NCBI RefSeq assembly: GCF_028583425.1
Contig: NC_072801.1
Location: 61,457,766-61,521,765, forward strand
Length of the DNA: 64,000 nucleotides
Direction: 5' to 3'
DNA from: Eublepharis macularius
Taxonomy: Eukaryota; Chordata; Lepidosauria; Squamata; Eublepharidae
The position numbers were made by a program, and so were the translations under genes. Numbering within the stretch: the stretch's first letter is position 1; each line of letters opens with the position of its first letter. Under the pieces are notes generated by a model that was not told the origin of the DNA, searched no databases, and saw only the letters and a list, made by a program, of their open reading frames with translations. Shown one piece after another: positions 1 through 11,409 of this stretch.

Positions 1-353
1 GGGTGGGAAAATGTTAGAAACAACCGTTACAATTTGGGATCCTTCAACATAATGTTATGGGATGGAGGGCAGATTTGGGAAGGGGGGGGTTGTCCTTAGA
101 TTCCAAGATCTACAAAGATCCTGGAAATTTCAACACATGAACTGTTCAGTTCAGACCCCAGTCTTGAGCCACCCTGTGCTCCTAGCCTCTCTGTTTTTTC
201 ATTTATCCTTACATCTATCCTGCCTTGGTGGCCCTGAGGTGGGATATAAATGTTACAGAAAAAAATATAAACAAATCTTCATCCATTCCTCTACATGTTG
301 TCCACATATTTCTCCATATACTTCTTTCTCTCAAAGCTCTGTATTTTATCTGT
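1..353. other. Intergenic stretch, no gene seen
   Basis: I see no supported gene. Around 220-265 a short sequence resembles the ends of squamate LINEs or SINEs (a 'ccctgaggtgggatataaat'-like tail), but it is too short to assign. Confidence 0.4.
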
Positions 354-551
354 CCAGAGGAGCTAGCCGTGTGAGTCTGCAGTAGCAAAATAGCAGAGTC
401 CAATAGCACCTTTAAGACTAACCAACTTTATTGTAGAATAAGCTTTTGAGAGCCAAAGCTCTGCATCTGATGGACAGAGCTGTGATTCTTGAAAGCTTAT
501 GCTACAATAAAGTTGGTTAGTCTTAAAGGTGCTACTGGACACTTTGCTATG
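354..551 (+). mobile_element. Fold-back SINE-like repeat, copy 1
   Basis: The left arm begins cagaggagctagccgtg and contains 'cctttaagactaaccaac' and 'taagctttt'. The right half repeats these segments in inverted order ('gttggttagtcttaaagg'), so the copy can fold on itself. TTATCTGT occurs just before the element and again just after it, consistent with a target-site duplication. The same family occurs at 16031 and 25787. The family name is not known to me with certainty. Confidence 0.75.
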
Positions 552-557
552 TTATCT

Positions 558-1449
558 GTGACATCAGAGCAACTGAGCCAATGGCACAAATCCATCATCC
601 AACCATCCTTACAAATGCCTTCTATTTTTAGCCACCTGTTTACCTCCTGCCTCCTTCCACATATACTTAATCCACCCATCTGTTTGCCAATAAACATTTT
701 TCAACCACTTTTAATTCCCTTATCTGCCCCACACATTCTATTCATCCACTTGATCTGGATCATAAAGTGACATTTTCTCAAAAGGCACCCAGGGAGTTGT
801 AGTCTGGTAAAGTAAAGGTACTTAGAATTCTAGTTGCTCTTCCACCTACCCAGAGTCCTTTAGGAACAGGGAATTACTACTAAAGCAGCTTAAATCTGCA
901 AGTTACACATGTGGTTTGTCTCAAACTCTGGAGTTACACGTGGCTACCTCTTTAGGAACAAGCCGTGGTGTTCAATTACCTTCTTTGGGATTATTTTTGG
1001 GATGACTCCAGAGGAAGAACACACATGGAAAAAATGATGCCAGAAATGGAAATCTACCTAGATTTTCCAGGAAAGATCTATGAAGAGACGCTGAATCCTT
1101 TACTGGCTCCAACTATCAGATCTTTCTCTGGAGATTCATATGGATTTTCTATTCCAATAAGGATGTAATGTTAAAAAGAAGTGGACAGAAGTAAATAAGC
1201 AGGTTGCCCAAGGGCCAAAACAGACACCAGGAAGATATTCATCTTTATGCAGTCAATACATATGTGAAGGATTCTAGTCTGACTGGAGCCACATAGGGAA
1301 TGAAGGAGGAATTTAATCCTCCAATCCCTGCACATTTTCCTTAATCACTGCCCCTGTGTTCTTATTAGCACTTTAAAGGAAAAAGACTTTTTAAACTGGC
1401 CTGTATTTTCCCCTTTAAACTGCAAAACTCTGTAGCTGTGAGAGGTTAT
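558..1449. other. Intergenic stretch, no gene seen
   Basis: No coding exon, RNA gene or clear repeat can be supported. An open frame around 965-1168 has no recognisable domain. Confidence 0.4.
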
Positions 1450-1537
1450 CAGTGCAATCCTAAACAGAGTTACTCCAGTCTAAGCCCATTGAAATCAATG
1501 GGCTTAGACTGGAGTAACTCTGCTGAGAATTGCACTG
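1450..1537. mobile_element. Palindromic mariner-like MITE, copy 1
   Basis: About 88 bp read as a nearly perfect hairpin. It starts cagtgcaatcctaaacagag and ends with the inverse, ...aattgcactg, with the centre at 'cattgaaatcaatg'. CAGTG termini are common in mariner-type elements. The copy at 33573 is flanked by TA on both sides, which supports the class. Degenerate relatives lie at 9818, 14881 and 26527. Confidence 0.7.
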
Positions 1538-3449
1538 AAAAACACCTGTTCCCCTTCCTGGGTAACTCTGATCCTAACTGGGACTGCACACCTGCATTAT
1601 TTACTTTTTAAAGACAAATAACTGTTGTTGTTTTTTCTTTCACACCTTTTTTGACCCTGAGAGAGGCCTGGGAAAATAGAGTCTACGGCAACCAGAGGAT
1701 TTTCTCTAGAGAAGTAGAAGGAAGGGCCATGTACCTAACCCCAATGTCACACAATTATGTTTTCCGCCCTTCAACAGTGTAACCTCAGCCTATACTGACA
1801 TGCCAAGTGCCCCAATTAACAACCTACTAGAAATTCTCCCATATTCCTTTATTTGCTGTGTCAAGAAAGGAAAGCATTTGGGCAAGAAAGGTATAAGTAC
1901 CACAAGACTGCCTGTTCTACCTGACATCAGAGCAGCTAAACCAATAGCAGCCAGAGATCTGTGGCACTTCCCAGTCCACATGACGACATAGGATCAAATG
2001 TTAGCACACATGTTAGCACACATAGAAAAGGGAAGGAAAGAAGAAGAAGAAACATTTTGGAAGGACTTCACATAACAGACAGTAAAAGCAAGTAAGGACT
2101 TCACATAACAGACAGTAAGATTTTATTATAGATTTGGGGGAAACTTTCCAGCTGTGCAAACAAAGTCACCAGCTAATGACAAGGATTCACTAGCTACCTT
2201 GTCAAAAATAGGTTTGCACTTTTTAATCCAATAGGGATATGGATAAGACAGGCTTAGTGGCATATCTGGTGATTGGCAGTTCTCCTAATCCAGCAATGCT
2301 GGTAGCTTTCACTGTGAGAAACTAACATTTGTAATTATTTATGCAGGTTTTTTGAAAAGCGAAGTGATCCCCATTTGTCCTCTCATGCACACTTTTAAGT
2401 TAGTCCTTTAATGTCCCCATTTTACAGATGGAAAGCTAGGCCTCACAGATGTGGCTTAGCACAGAAGCGCCAAGAAAGTACAGGTGAAGTGAGATTTTTC
2501 AGAGCCACCTCCAGTGCTGTGTCTAGTGGATGAGGTCATGTTGCATACTTTTACTCATTCATTCCCACCAACATGTATACATCGATCCCCACCCATATGC
2601 ACACTAACGTATACTCTTCTTCACATGCACACACACATACATGCTCACACCTCCTTTCTTATTTTGACCCATCTTCACAAACACCCTTCCATCTACCCAT
2701 CCCCTTTTGCATCCTTCCCCTCACTGAGCCACCATCTTCTCCATCTCACACACACTGGCCCTCACCCTTCCCCAAGGCCTTCCACACTCCCTACCCCACA
2801 AATCTCTCCCACCACACCCCACACAAAAGTATATCAAAATTGAGTCATACCACTCTCCCAGATGGCTGTCAGACTAAACACGGTTTCCTACTATACTGTG
2901 AATGCTACCGACTTGCCTCACACCCATTTCACTCACACAAATCCCCACACATGAACGTGAATTCCCTAGATCTGTGTCCATATACTAATTGTAGACTGCA
3001 CCGTGTACAAAAAACAACCCCCCTCAAGTAGCTTCTATTTTTGTTTCCTCTTTAGCTTTCAGGCTTCCCCAGTTCCTAACCTCACAGAGGGGAGGGTCAT
3101 AAAAATCTCATCAACCTGCAGCCATGGCTGCTGGTTCACACCTCTGATGAAAGCCAGCAATGATTAATTTGCTTTATACAGGAATCCCAGCCCTCCCTCG
3201 AGAAAGGAATTTATAGCTCAGACGCTGTCAATAATATTTTGTCTGGAAAGAACCCACCCACCCCCCAACCAGAGTCTGCCACCTTACCACTGTGAACGTA
3301 AAAGAGGGGGGGGGGTGTTAGATTTGGTCAGGTAACCCACACATACACAAACAGGTGGTCACAGATGGAGGAAAGGTTGGCAGATGAGAGCAGCAGAGCA
3401 ATGGATGTCCACAGGCAAACGGGAGACCTCAAAACCTGCCAAGACTCAC
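1538..3449. other. Intergenic; short duplication and C/A-rich tract
   Basis: A 20-base segment (ttcacataacagacagta...) occurs twice, near 2068 and 2100, as a local direct duplication. Between about 2560 and 2850 the plus strand is rich in CA, CT and CCA runs, which opens long His/Pro/Ser-rich frames with no domain. No gene is supported. Confidence 0.4.
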
Positions 3450-3537
3450 CGTTTTCCGAAGGCGCTGCCAAAGCTTTCTCAGGGTTGAAATACGACATGG
3501 ACGCAGCCAGAAGAAGGAAAGGGCCTTGTCTTAGCAT
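3450..3537 (-). CDS. Possible signal-peptide-encoding exon
   Basis: On the minus strand an ATG with A at -3 lies directly after a pyrimidine-rich stretch ending in cctaag, which could be a splice acceptor. It opens a frame encoding MLRQGPFLLLAASMSYFNP..., a hydrophobic core followed by ALA-AP, a plausible signal-peptidase site. The frame then meets a consensus splice donor (AACG|GTGAGT) at 3450. A start, a signal-like peptide and a strong donor within 88 bp are suggestive. I could not identify the protein or find a convincing next exon between here and position 1. Mammalian RPS9 lies beside immunoglobulin-like receptor genes, but nothing here shows such a domain. This may be chance. Confidence 0.25.
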
Positions 3538-4432
3538 CTTAGGGGGAGTCTGGAATCATGGATGGGGAAGGAGGGGAGAGAGGAGGGGAGAGGGATTGAG
3601 ATGCAGGTGCAGGGATTGTAGGGGGGGAGCCACCCACCGAAGCAAGGAAAGGGAGAGTCACGGTGAGTTTCAGTCACCAGAAATGATGGAATGAAGCAGA
3701 AGACGCCGAGAACAATGGTATCCAACACATCGTGCCAGCTGCATCCTTCAAATGATGTGCAACCGCTTGGCTAGATGCTACCTGGATCTCATTCTCTCAT
3801 TGCCCGAGAAAGAAGAGTGGAAATAATAAATAATAAGGGAGGGGGCAGCAATCAAAGGTGGCTGGTGCAAAACTGGCGAGAAGGAATTGGGGGGGGAGAG
3901 ACAGATTGCAACAATAGGTGATCTCACATGGGGAGGGAATGGAAAAAAGCAGATGTGGGGGGGGCAGAGGGAGGATGGAAAAAGAGGTAAAGGAGAAAAC
4001 CTAAAAGCCCAATTGAAAGAAGGAAGGAAGGAGAGAAAAAGGGGGGAGAGAGAAATGGGAGGAAAAGGAGGTTGGTTTTTCCCCCCAGATCCTTGCTCTC
4101 TGGGTAGCAGGGAAATTGATGGAGATAAAAGCCCTCCCATCCTAGCCAGGCTGTTGATTGGACAAAGGGTATGTCGCTTAGGCTGAAGGGAGGAGGATGC
4201 AGGAATGGATGGAGGGGGTGCTGTCACCATGGATACCTGCTCCTGGGTAGCAGCAGCAATGGCAATAGGGAGTGCTTGGTAGAGAAGGTAGGGAGCAGGG
4301 AAAGATGGGGTGATTAAAGAAAGAGGATCAGGGCACAGAGGAGAACCTGCAGAAAGGAAGCTGGGCATTTTACACATGAGTTGTGCCACAAACAGCGCCA
4401 CCCAGATTCACTACTGCACTCATGCGTGCGTG
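3538..4432. other. Purine-rich (G/A) tract
   Basis: Long G+A runs (ggagggg, aggaagg, ggggggag) dominate the plus strand from about 3540 to 4100. They produce spurious Lys/Glu/Gly-rich frames and, on the other strand, Pro/Ser/Leu-rich frames. No gene is supported apart from the possible exon at its left edge. Confidence 0.5.
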
Positions 4433-4433
4433 T

Positions 4434-4460
4434 ACACACACACACACACACACACACACA
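4434..4460. repeat. (CA)n microsatellite
   Basis: About 13 uninterrupted CA units. Confidence 0.95.
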
Positions 4461-4639
4461 GAATCTTTCTCACACACAAACACAACTGATAATAGGTCAC
4501 ACACAATGGAAGTGTCATACATAAACACATACTGTTATGCCACTCAGACGGTGCCAGGAACAAGACACTGTTTATTTTGTGCCACCCTCTTTCATAATGT
4601 CAGTCATGCACACCAAAACAGTGTCATATCTGAAGCAGA

Positions 4640-4770
4640 GAAACCTGGGTTCGAATTCCTATTCAGCCATGCAGTTCAGATTGGGGTGGGTTTTGATCTA
4701 TTACATATTCTCAGATTAACTCTCTCTCAAGATTTTGCAAGAACAAATGATTGTGATAAACCCCTCCTAA
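4640..4770 (+). mobile_element. Degenerate tRNA-headed SINE
   Basis: The stretch 'acctgggttcgaattcc' followed by 'tattcagccatg' and 'attctcag' matches the box-B region and body of the Sauria-type SINEs found elsewhere in the window. Its head and tail are eroded. Confidence 0.4.
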
Positions 4771-5539
4771 TGATATTTTTGTTTGGTGCTTTTGCTGTGG
4801 TGATTTTGATGAGAGGGGTTCTCCCATCTCTCTTTTGGGGGCATTTAACATCTTTTAAAAAATATTTGTTTCAGTAATAACAACACATGAAAAATAAAAT
4901 AAAATTGTGATTACTGTCATATAGGGCTCTCTGAGCTCCTCGAAGGTAGGACAAGATACAGAGGTGGCAGATAAACACATACAAAATGGCCAAGTTTCAC
5001 ACAGGCTGAAGCAGCATCACAAGAGCCTACATGCGATCTTTCACACATAAAATGTCTGATGAACGTTCACACACCCCTTCAAAATGTCGTTGACTATGGA
5101 TATGGCCTGTTATTTCACACACAGACACATATCACAGTATTTCGCAGAGGGTGGTCGCAAAGTAGTTTATCACTCCAAGCAAAATACAACCACTGCCTTC
5201 TCTTACATTGCTGTTTGGGCTTCAGCTGAGCCCCTGAGGCAACAGGTTTACCTTGAACGCATCCAGTGATGTGCAGGTTCAGGGGGCGACGCCTATCACT
5301 TCTTGCACCACAAATAGCTGGCTATGAGCTGATCCCCAATGGTACATTTGTACCTTCCTCGCAGTACTGTTCTAAGCAATTGTTTGTGGGCTTGGCTATG
5401 GAACCGGCCCGGATTTCTCACTAAAAAAGGCAGCGCGCAGATTCCCAATGCCATGACTTGCACACATTGAAGCATAAACATACCCAGACTATGGCCTCTG
5501 AATACAAGATTTTGGAGATAATCAGTTAGTGTCACCATC

Positions 5540-5777
5540 CTCCAGGTGGGGCCTAGAGTTTTCCCAGAATTGCAATCGATATTTGGACTTCAGAGATCAG
5601 TTCCCTTGCAAGAAATGCCAGCTTTGGAGGGTGAACTCTAAGGTACACCATGCAGGCAAGGGGAAACAGACGTTCTAGAGTGATGTCACATCCCTGCGTA
5701 ACTCCCTTCCCTTTCCAAACTCTGCCCTCCCCAGGCAGCATCTCCAAATACCCAAGGATTTCCAAAGTTGGAGTCTA
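5540..5777 (-). mobile_element. hAT-type MITE ('gggttgcc' family), reverse copy
   Basis: Read on the minus strand this has the same body as the copies at 45877 and 49787: a 'ggaaatcc' start region, a middle that includes the inverse of 'gagatcagttccc', and an end at the inverse of 'cctccaggtgg'. It is diverged. Confidence 0.6.
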
Positions 5778-5789
5778 ACCTTCAAACCT

Positions 5790-5885
5790 GCCATTTCCTC
5801 TAGGGAAACTGGTCTTTGTTGTCTGGATATCAGTGCTAATTCTGGGAACTCTCTAGCAACCACCTGGAGGTTGGCAGCCCTATGC
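5790..5885 (+). mobile_element. hAT-type MITE ('gggttgcc' family), partial
   Basis: Only the last 95 bp or so of the family are present, ending cacctggaggttggcagccct, which matches the right end of intact copies. Confidence 0.6.
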
Positions 5886-7309
5886 AAGGTACTTTTTATG
5901 TTCAATACAAGTCCCATACGTGTTCTCACACATGTAAAATACCTCATAGAGAAATATACTTACAATTGGTGTGATGCATGAAAGCAGACACAAATACTTT
6001 GTTGTGAAAATATCCAAAAGGAAATGGGCTCTAGTCCACAAGGTTTATGCTTAAGAATGTGCTCATCTTTGAGGCACTGCACGCCTCACATCATGCTGAC
6101 AATATCACCCAGTGTGGCATTTCAGATGAAAACCTACGAAGACAGTATCTGTATCTGTAACTGGTTTGAAACTGGCTTCATGATTTCCATCAATGTACTG
6201 ATGGAATTGTAACTCTGTGATAGTGCCGAGGAAGCTCTTTTATAAGCCTATGCCCTATATAGAACTACAATACCCAGAGTGCCTTGCTATAAGTCCTCAA
6301 ACAATTTAAAGGTGTTTGCAGTGATTCTTCACTGGTACCCTGTACTTCTGGAACTACTGCATACTCATATTTGAAATGCCATGTGGAAAAAGAGAAATTT
6401 TGAGCACAGAAATTATTCTGTTCCATTCTTAACACTCCCACTCACATTACACCCTCCTGAAGCTGTTTTTCTTAAACAAACAAACAAATATAGCCATCAT
6501 GAAAACTAATACATATGCATGCTGGACACATTACATACAGTCAGCCCCACTGTGGCAAACCCGTTTCTCTTCTGTACTGTGCACGATAGACTGTAATAGA
6601 TATAGAGGTTGGGAGCCTAGAATGCCTGAATGCTTTTGAAAAGAGCAAAATGTGGACTCAGAATTGGGGAAAAGACTTGAAGCACAAACCAATGCCTACA
6701 CCAAAGTTTTTTTTAAAAAAAAACTTTAAACAGCATCCAGTAAATTAGCAGCTTCATTTATCCAGCATTTTCTGGACCTTGGCACTTTATCGCTTAGCAA
6801 ATGAAAGTGTCTAATGAAAAGGGGGTGATTTACAGATCTTCCATTTCCCTAAGACGGGAGCAATTATCTGCATCTATTCCCAGAACACAAAGCAGGAGAA
6901 AGGAAAACTCATTCCCTAGTCAAATTCAGCCACCCACAGACTGAAAGGGTGGGGGGAGCAGCAGTAATGGAGATTCAGGTGAATTCTGATGTTCCCTATG
7001 GCAAGGCTGGTGGCAGCAGTGAACAGGGCTGGCTAGGGTACTGTGTGAACTCAGGCACGAAATGGAGACGTTCTTCTGAACCCTGAAAGTATCCGAGGCT
7101 GCTTACACACACAGGTTTTGCTCCAGTTTTTCCCCCCATTTTGCCACAATTTTCCCCAAATCTGGTATGGTGCAATCTTTTTGGAAAGATCATTCACAGC
7201 CACAACATGTTCCTCTGCCATGTGAATGGGAAGGTACACACTTTTGCCCCCAGAGGGGTTCTTTTTTAAATAGCAATTGATATATCACTATAGCATTGTA
7301 ACAGTATCT
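5886..7309. other. Intergenic stretch, no gene seen
   Basis: I find no supported gene or clear repeat. Short poly(A)/(T) runs occur near 6705-6730. Confidence 0.4.
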
Positions 7310-7800
7310 ACTTATTTATTATTTATTTATGTCATGTATGGTCCGCCTTTCTCATTGAGACTCAAGGCAGATTACACAGTGTGAGAATAGTACAATCAGT
7401 ATCAAGGACAATTTCATAAACAACGCCATAGGGAAAATAAAGTTTACAGACATAACATTAGCAAGAATCCAATACAGAGTTGAAGAAATGATGGAATAGA
7501 ACGTGATTCTAGGATTGACATAGGAGCACATATTTAAAGCAACAGATAGTACGTAAGGCAACATAGCAATGAAGTCTATGGGTGAAGTCTATGGTCCTTA
7601 ACTCATTAGCGAAGTACCTGAGACCCCTCCCCATAATACAAAAACCTTTTTGAATAATTTGGTTTTGCATTGTTTGCAGAAAGCTAGGAGAGTAGGGACT
7701 CTCCTGACCTCCTCAGACAGGCCATTCCACAGGGTAGGGGGCACCACAGAGAAAGCCCATGTACAGCTGCTGTTGATTTCACCCATATGTATGGTGGCAT
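7310..7800 (-). mobile_element. L2/CR1-type LINE 3' end fragment
   Basis: The minus strand from about 7780 to 7630 encodes PTLWNGLSEEVRRVPTLLAF and then KTKLFK, the typical C-terminal tail of L2/CR1-like reverse transcriptase ORFs. The 3' side (to about 7310) has the matching untranslated tail with 'ggtccgcctttctcattgag' on the plus strand and a TTTATT-rich end. It is 5'-truncated and cannot be active. Confidence 0.6.
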
Positions 7801-8330
7801 CTGCAGGAAACCCTGTTCCTCTGAATTCCCAGTTTTAATTTTTTAAAATGTCTCTCTGTCCCCTTTCATTGCAGAGATATGGCTTTCCCCTTATATCTGT
7901 GCAACTGAAGGTGTTTCAGACTTGCTTTTTTAAAATGAAAGCTAGGGGTTCAAAGCACCTTGTAGGTAGTCTGTTATAATACTATAATGCAATAGCAATG
8001 TGTTAATTTCCAGGTTTTCTAAAGCCCCAAGAATCCCTCCAATGATGTGGTGGGAAGAATGGTGGCCAAGACTGAAGGAAAGTGTAAGGAATTCTAATTG
8101 TGGGTTCTCTGTTACCACTGCAAATCCATCTGCAGTTCTCCACGTAGCATTTCTCATGACAATGAAAGAGAATGGTCACTTATCCTCTAATGCCTATGAA
8201 GATTTTTTAAACTAGAAGTTTCTTATATAGTAGATTAAGAGCCCAAGATCTGATCAGCCCTAATCAGCTAACAGATGAAAAAGTCTCTGTGAGAGTAGAG
8301 AGTGCCCTTTCCTTACCAGTGAGAAACTAC

Positions 8331-8551
8331 CAGGGCTTTTTTTCAGCTGGAACGCGGTGGAACTGAGTTCTGGAACCTCTTGAAAATGGTCACATGGCTG
8401 GTGGCCCCGCCTCCTGATCTCCAGACAGAGGGGAGTTTAGATTGCCCTCTGTGCCGCTCGGCATGGAGGGTAATCTAAACTCTCCTCTGTCTGGAGATCA
8501 GGGGGCAGGGCCACCAGCCATGTGACCATTTTCTCTGAGGGCAACCCACAG
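8331..8551. mobile_element. hAT-type hairpin MITE ('cagggcttttttt' family), truncated
   Basis: It starts cagggctttttttcagc and is palindromic around the inverted 'ctccagacagagggga' / 'tcccctctgtctggag' arms. The right terminus present in the copies at 33184 and 36494 is missing. At the break the sequence runs into 'agagccaagctacaagtgac', which matches the end of the hairpin MITE at 56766. Confidence 0.7.
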
Positions 8552-8973
8552 AGAGCCAAGCTACAAGTGACATTTGTGCAGATGTGCAACTGCAATTTAG
8601 CATGACCGTGGCATACACAGCTTTCATTGCAACTGCTGGTAGCTTTACTTTCTCTGTTCGTCCTCCATTATAATCTGGGACTTCTCCATCCCGTCCTTTC
8701 ACTCTGCGAACCTTTCACCTCTTTGCCGTTCCTGTTGTGACCATCAGCCACAAAAGGTAATGCTGCATCCACAGTAGTGCTCCTTGGCCCAGTTCAATTT
8801 GCCCCTCATTTGCCCGGGACATCCTGGCACTGCTCTTTGCACTTTTCCAGTTTATAATACACACACAGACTGTGCAAGGATTACTTGAAAGAAGATGCCC
8901 CAATCTGCCCTTTCAAACAGTAAATCCAAAAGGACAGTAAACCATATAAACAGCCCAGTATAATGAGCCAAGG

Positions 8974-9149
8974 GGCTGGATCCGGCTAGCCTTTTCCCTC
9001 AATCTCACCCAGTTCTTTTCCTCGCTACAGCCCAACTCACATGGCTTTTGTACATGCTGGCCCCATGATCCCCAGCATAGCCTTTACAGGGTTTCAGAGG
9101 GGACCCATCCTTCCTTTTTCACCCTCCGAAAAGCTGGTTGGATCCAACA
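8974..9149. mobile_element. MITE of the 'ggatcc-end' family, copy 1
   Basis: The left end reads ggctggatccggctagc and the right end gctggttggatccaac, with imperfect inversion. Related copies lie at 10640, 14751 and 22549. The class is unresolved. Confidence 0.5.
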
Positions 9150-9234
9150 TAATATTGTTATCTTCTAATGGCATCTCGGATAAGAGACAGTGACTTGCCT
9201 AAAGCCTCGAAAGCTGAAACCCTAAGGACACTTT

Positions 9235-9300
9235 CCAGGAAGTAAATCTCACTGACTAAAAGGGGGATTTCTGAGTAGACCTGATTAGGGTTTCACTGTC
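9235..9300. repeat. Short interspersed hairpin repeat
   Basis: The segment containing 'gtaaatctcactgac' and 'ctgagtagacctgattaggg' resembles a widespread squamate hairpin of the form 'agtaagtcccattga...'. A second degenerate copy is near 11060-11130. Confidence 0.35.
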
Positions 9301-9390
9301 AGTGAATTCATGGTAGAGCTGAGGTTTGAATTGGGGATTTCACAGCTCCTGGCTCATGCTCTTTTGCCGCAGCGTTACACCAGCTCCAAA
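9300..9390 (-). mobile_element. tRNA-headed SINE fragment
   Basis: The segment 'catggtagagctgaggtttgaa' followed by 'gttacaccagctcc' is the inverse of the A and B boxes of Sauria-type SINE heads. Confidence 0.5.
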
Positions 9391-9817
9391 CAAAAACCAG
9401 AAATAGGAGCCCGAATCAATGACCAGGATGAGGTGCAAACTGCCACAAACAGTTTCTGAGGTCTGCAGGGACTTATCCTGAGAAAAACAATTGGCTCAGG
9501 CACACCCCCTGCTCCTCTGTGCTATTTCTAATAACTGTGCTGCACTGAAGTCACAAAGGCGCTAAAATAATATCAGGTGGAGATTTGCAAGTTCCATTTC
9601 TCCAGATTTTCCACATTTCTACCAAAGGTAGCCAGAGTGAGATTCTGGGTCAATAAGAGCCCAAGAACGTGCTGAATGCATTAAGGTATTTCTTCTTCTC
9701 CACCCTGCCTTACATTCTGTAACATTCTGGTTTCTTTTCAGTCATATCTCCAATGGACTGTTCAACAGGAGAGCGGCAGCTGTGATGGTGCTGGTCTTGC
9801 TCGTTTAGCAATGCAAA

Positions 9818-9905
9818 GCCTAAGCAGAGTTACACCCTTCTAAAGCCATTGAAAGTCAATGGACTCAGAAAGGTGCAAATGTATTAAAGATTGCACTGCC
9901 GATGT
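9818..9905. mobile_element. Degenerate mariner-like MITE
   Basis: It contains 'gcctaagcagagttac', 'gccattgaaagtcaatgg' and a right end 'gattgcactgcc', matching the family at 1450 with several changes. Confidence 0.5.
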
Positions 9906-10007
9906 TATAGCTAGCAGCACCCTAAACACGTGGACTATAGATAAATGGAGAACCCTGTATAAGCAGAAGTTAGTCACCCTGGTGGCTCTGGTTGGGCAGA
10001 AAGCTGG

Positions 10008-10238
10008 GACAGTTTGGTGTAGTGGTTAAGAGTGCGGGACTCTGTCTGAAGAACCGGGTTTGATTCCAATCCCCACTCCTCCACTTGGGGCAGTAGCAGC
10101 TTCTAGGAGCTCTCTCAGCCCCACCCACCTCATAGGGTGATTGTTGTGGGGATAATAATAATATGCTTTGCAAACCGCTCTTAGTGGGTGTTAAGTCATC
10201 CTGAACGGCAATATATAAATCGAATGTTGTTGTTGTTG
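10008..10238 (+). mobile_element. tRNA-derived SINE with (GTT)n tail
   Basis: The head 'gtgtagtggttaagagtg' and 'gggtttgattccaatcc' correspond to Pol III A and B boxes. The body includes 'tgttgtggggataataata'. The tail, 'aatatataaatcgaatgttg' then GTT repeats, differs from the BovB-tailed Sauria type. An inverted copy lies at 12491. Confidence 0.7.
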
Positions 10239-10239
10239 T

Positions 10240-10597
10240 TAATAAATCATCATCATCATTGTCCGAAGAAAAAGAACAAATGATTAAATACAGAGATCTG
10301 GCAATAGAAACCACCCGACTATGGAAGAAGAATGCAACAGTAGTCCCCATTGTCATCGGGTCACTTGGAACCATCTCAAAAAACTTTGCAATTCATATGG
10401 AAAAACTGCAGCTTTCTGACATAACACCTACAGAACTGCAAAAGATGGCACTACTTGGAACATCGTACATATTACGCCAATATCTGGTTGATACTTCGGT
10501 CTCCGGCAGAAACCTGTATCAGCTTAGCAAGGCCAATCAATCTGACCTCTGCTCATTGTGGATTGTGTTTTGGATAATTCGAATAATAATTAGATAG
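10240..10597 (+). mobile_element. LINE ORF C-terminal fragment, R4/Dong-like
   Basis: The plus strand encodes a 112-residue frame with KYRDLAIETTRLWKK, VVPIVIGSLGTISKNF and ALLGTSYILRQYL. I recognise this block (a 'VVPIVIGALGT' segment followed by 'LLGTARILR') from the C-terminal tails of non-LTR retrotransposons, and I associate it with the R4/Dong clade. It is flanked by AAT/ATC trinucleotide repeats on both sides, and Dong-type elements are known to use such targets. Clade assignment is from memory and may be wrong. The copy is 5'-truncated. Confidence 0.5.
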
Positions 10598-10639
10598 CTA
10601 GAGAGGGAGGTTTCACAGAGTTTGAAATAGGAATTGTTG

Positions 10640-10773
10640 GGTTGGATCAAACCCACTTTTCCATTGGTGAAAACAGGTGGTGGAGTCTCCTGTGACCACC
10701 CAAATTCTGGGAAGAAATTCTGCAGGAAGAAGAATTCCACGAGATGGAGCAGAAAAGCTGCCTTGATCCAACC
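10640..10773. mobile_element. MITE of the 'ggatcc-end' family, copy 2
   Basis: The termini ggttggatcaa and ttgatccaacc are perfect inverted repeats enclosing about 130 bp. Confidence 0.5.
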
Positions 10774-10889
10774 TATTGCTCCTGGTGGGCATGCTCACAC
10801 CATTTCATGTCTTTTGTGTTTCAAAACCTTTGAAAATCTGTTTGACTGAAGAAATTATCACCCAACATCTGAAGCTGGCTGTTGGTTTC

Positions 10890-11018
10890 ATTCACTCAGT
10901 CTTGCCCACTCTGACTGGCAATTGCTCTCCAGAGTGATTTATGTCACCACCTAACTGGAACTCTTTAACTGGGGATATCAGAAGCTGACCTTCTGCATTC
11001 AAAGCATGTGCTACAGGC
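10890..11018 (-). mobile_element. tRNA-derived SINE, second family
   Basis: The plus strand reads 'ctctgactggca', 'tctttaactgggga' and 'ccttctgcattcaaagcatg'. On the minus strand this is a tRNA-like head followed by a body ending in the inverse of 'ctactctgactgg'. Family members also lie at 38225 and 43068. Confidence 0.55.
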
Positions 11019-11190
11019 CTTTCGTCGACAGGTAGGCAAACCTGGAATCCAAGGCTGCAACAGACAAACACTTCCTAGGGAGTACGTCCCTTTGATCTCA
11101 GTGGACTTGTGCATGCTTAAGATTACATCGTTATGTCCTTCAGCTCAGATCATCTTCAATTAATGTGCCCCACATAGCATAAAGCCTCAG

Positions 11191-11409
11191 TTATGGTTGC
11201 CAACTCAAGACTGGGAAATTCCTGGAGACTGGGAGGTGGAGCCTAGGGAGGGTGGGGTTTGGAGAAGGAAGGGACTTCAGCATGATGTAGTGCTGTACGG
11301 TCTATCCTGCAAAGCAACCATTTTCTCCAGGGGAACTGCTCGCTATACAACTGGAGATCAGTTTTAATTCCAGGAGATCACCAGGCCTCACGTAGAGGTT
11401 GGCAACCCT
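11191..11409 (+). mobile_element. hAT-type MITE ('gggttgcc' family)
   Basis: It runs from tatggttgccaactc to gaggttggcaacccta with the usual body. GCCTCA flanks both sides, consistent with an imperfect 8-bp target duplication. Confidence 0.7.

Noticed and set aside
2573-3031. His/Thr/Pro-rich open frame
   Set aside because: It reads through CA/CT-rich low-complexity sequence and has no recognisable domain.
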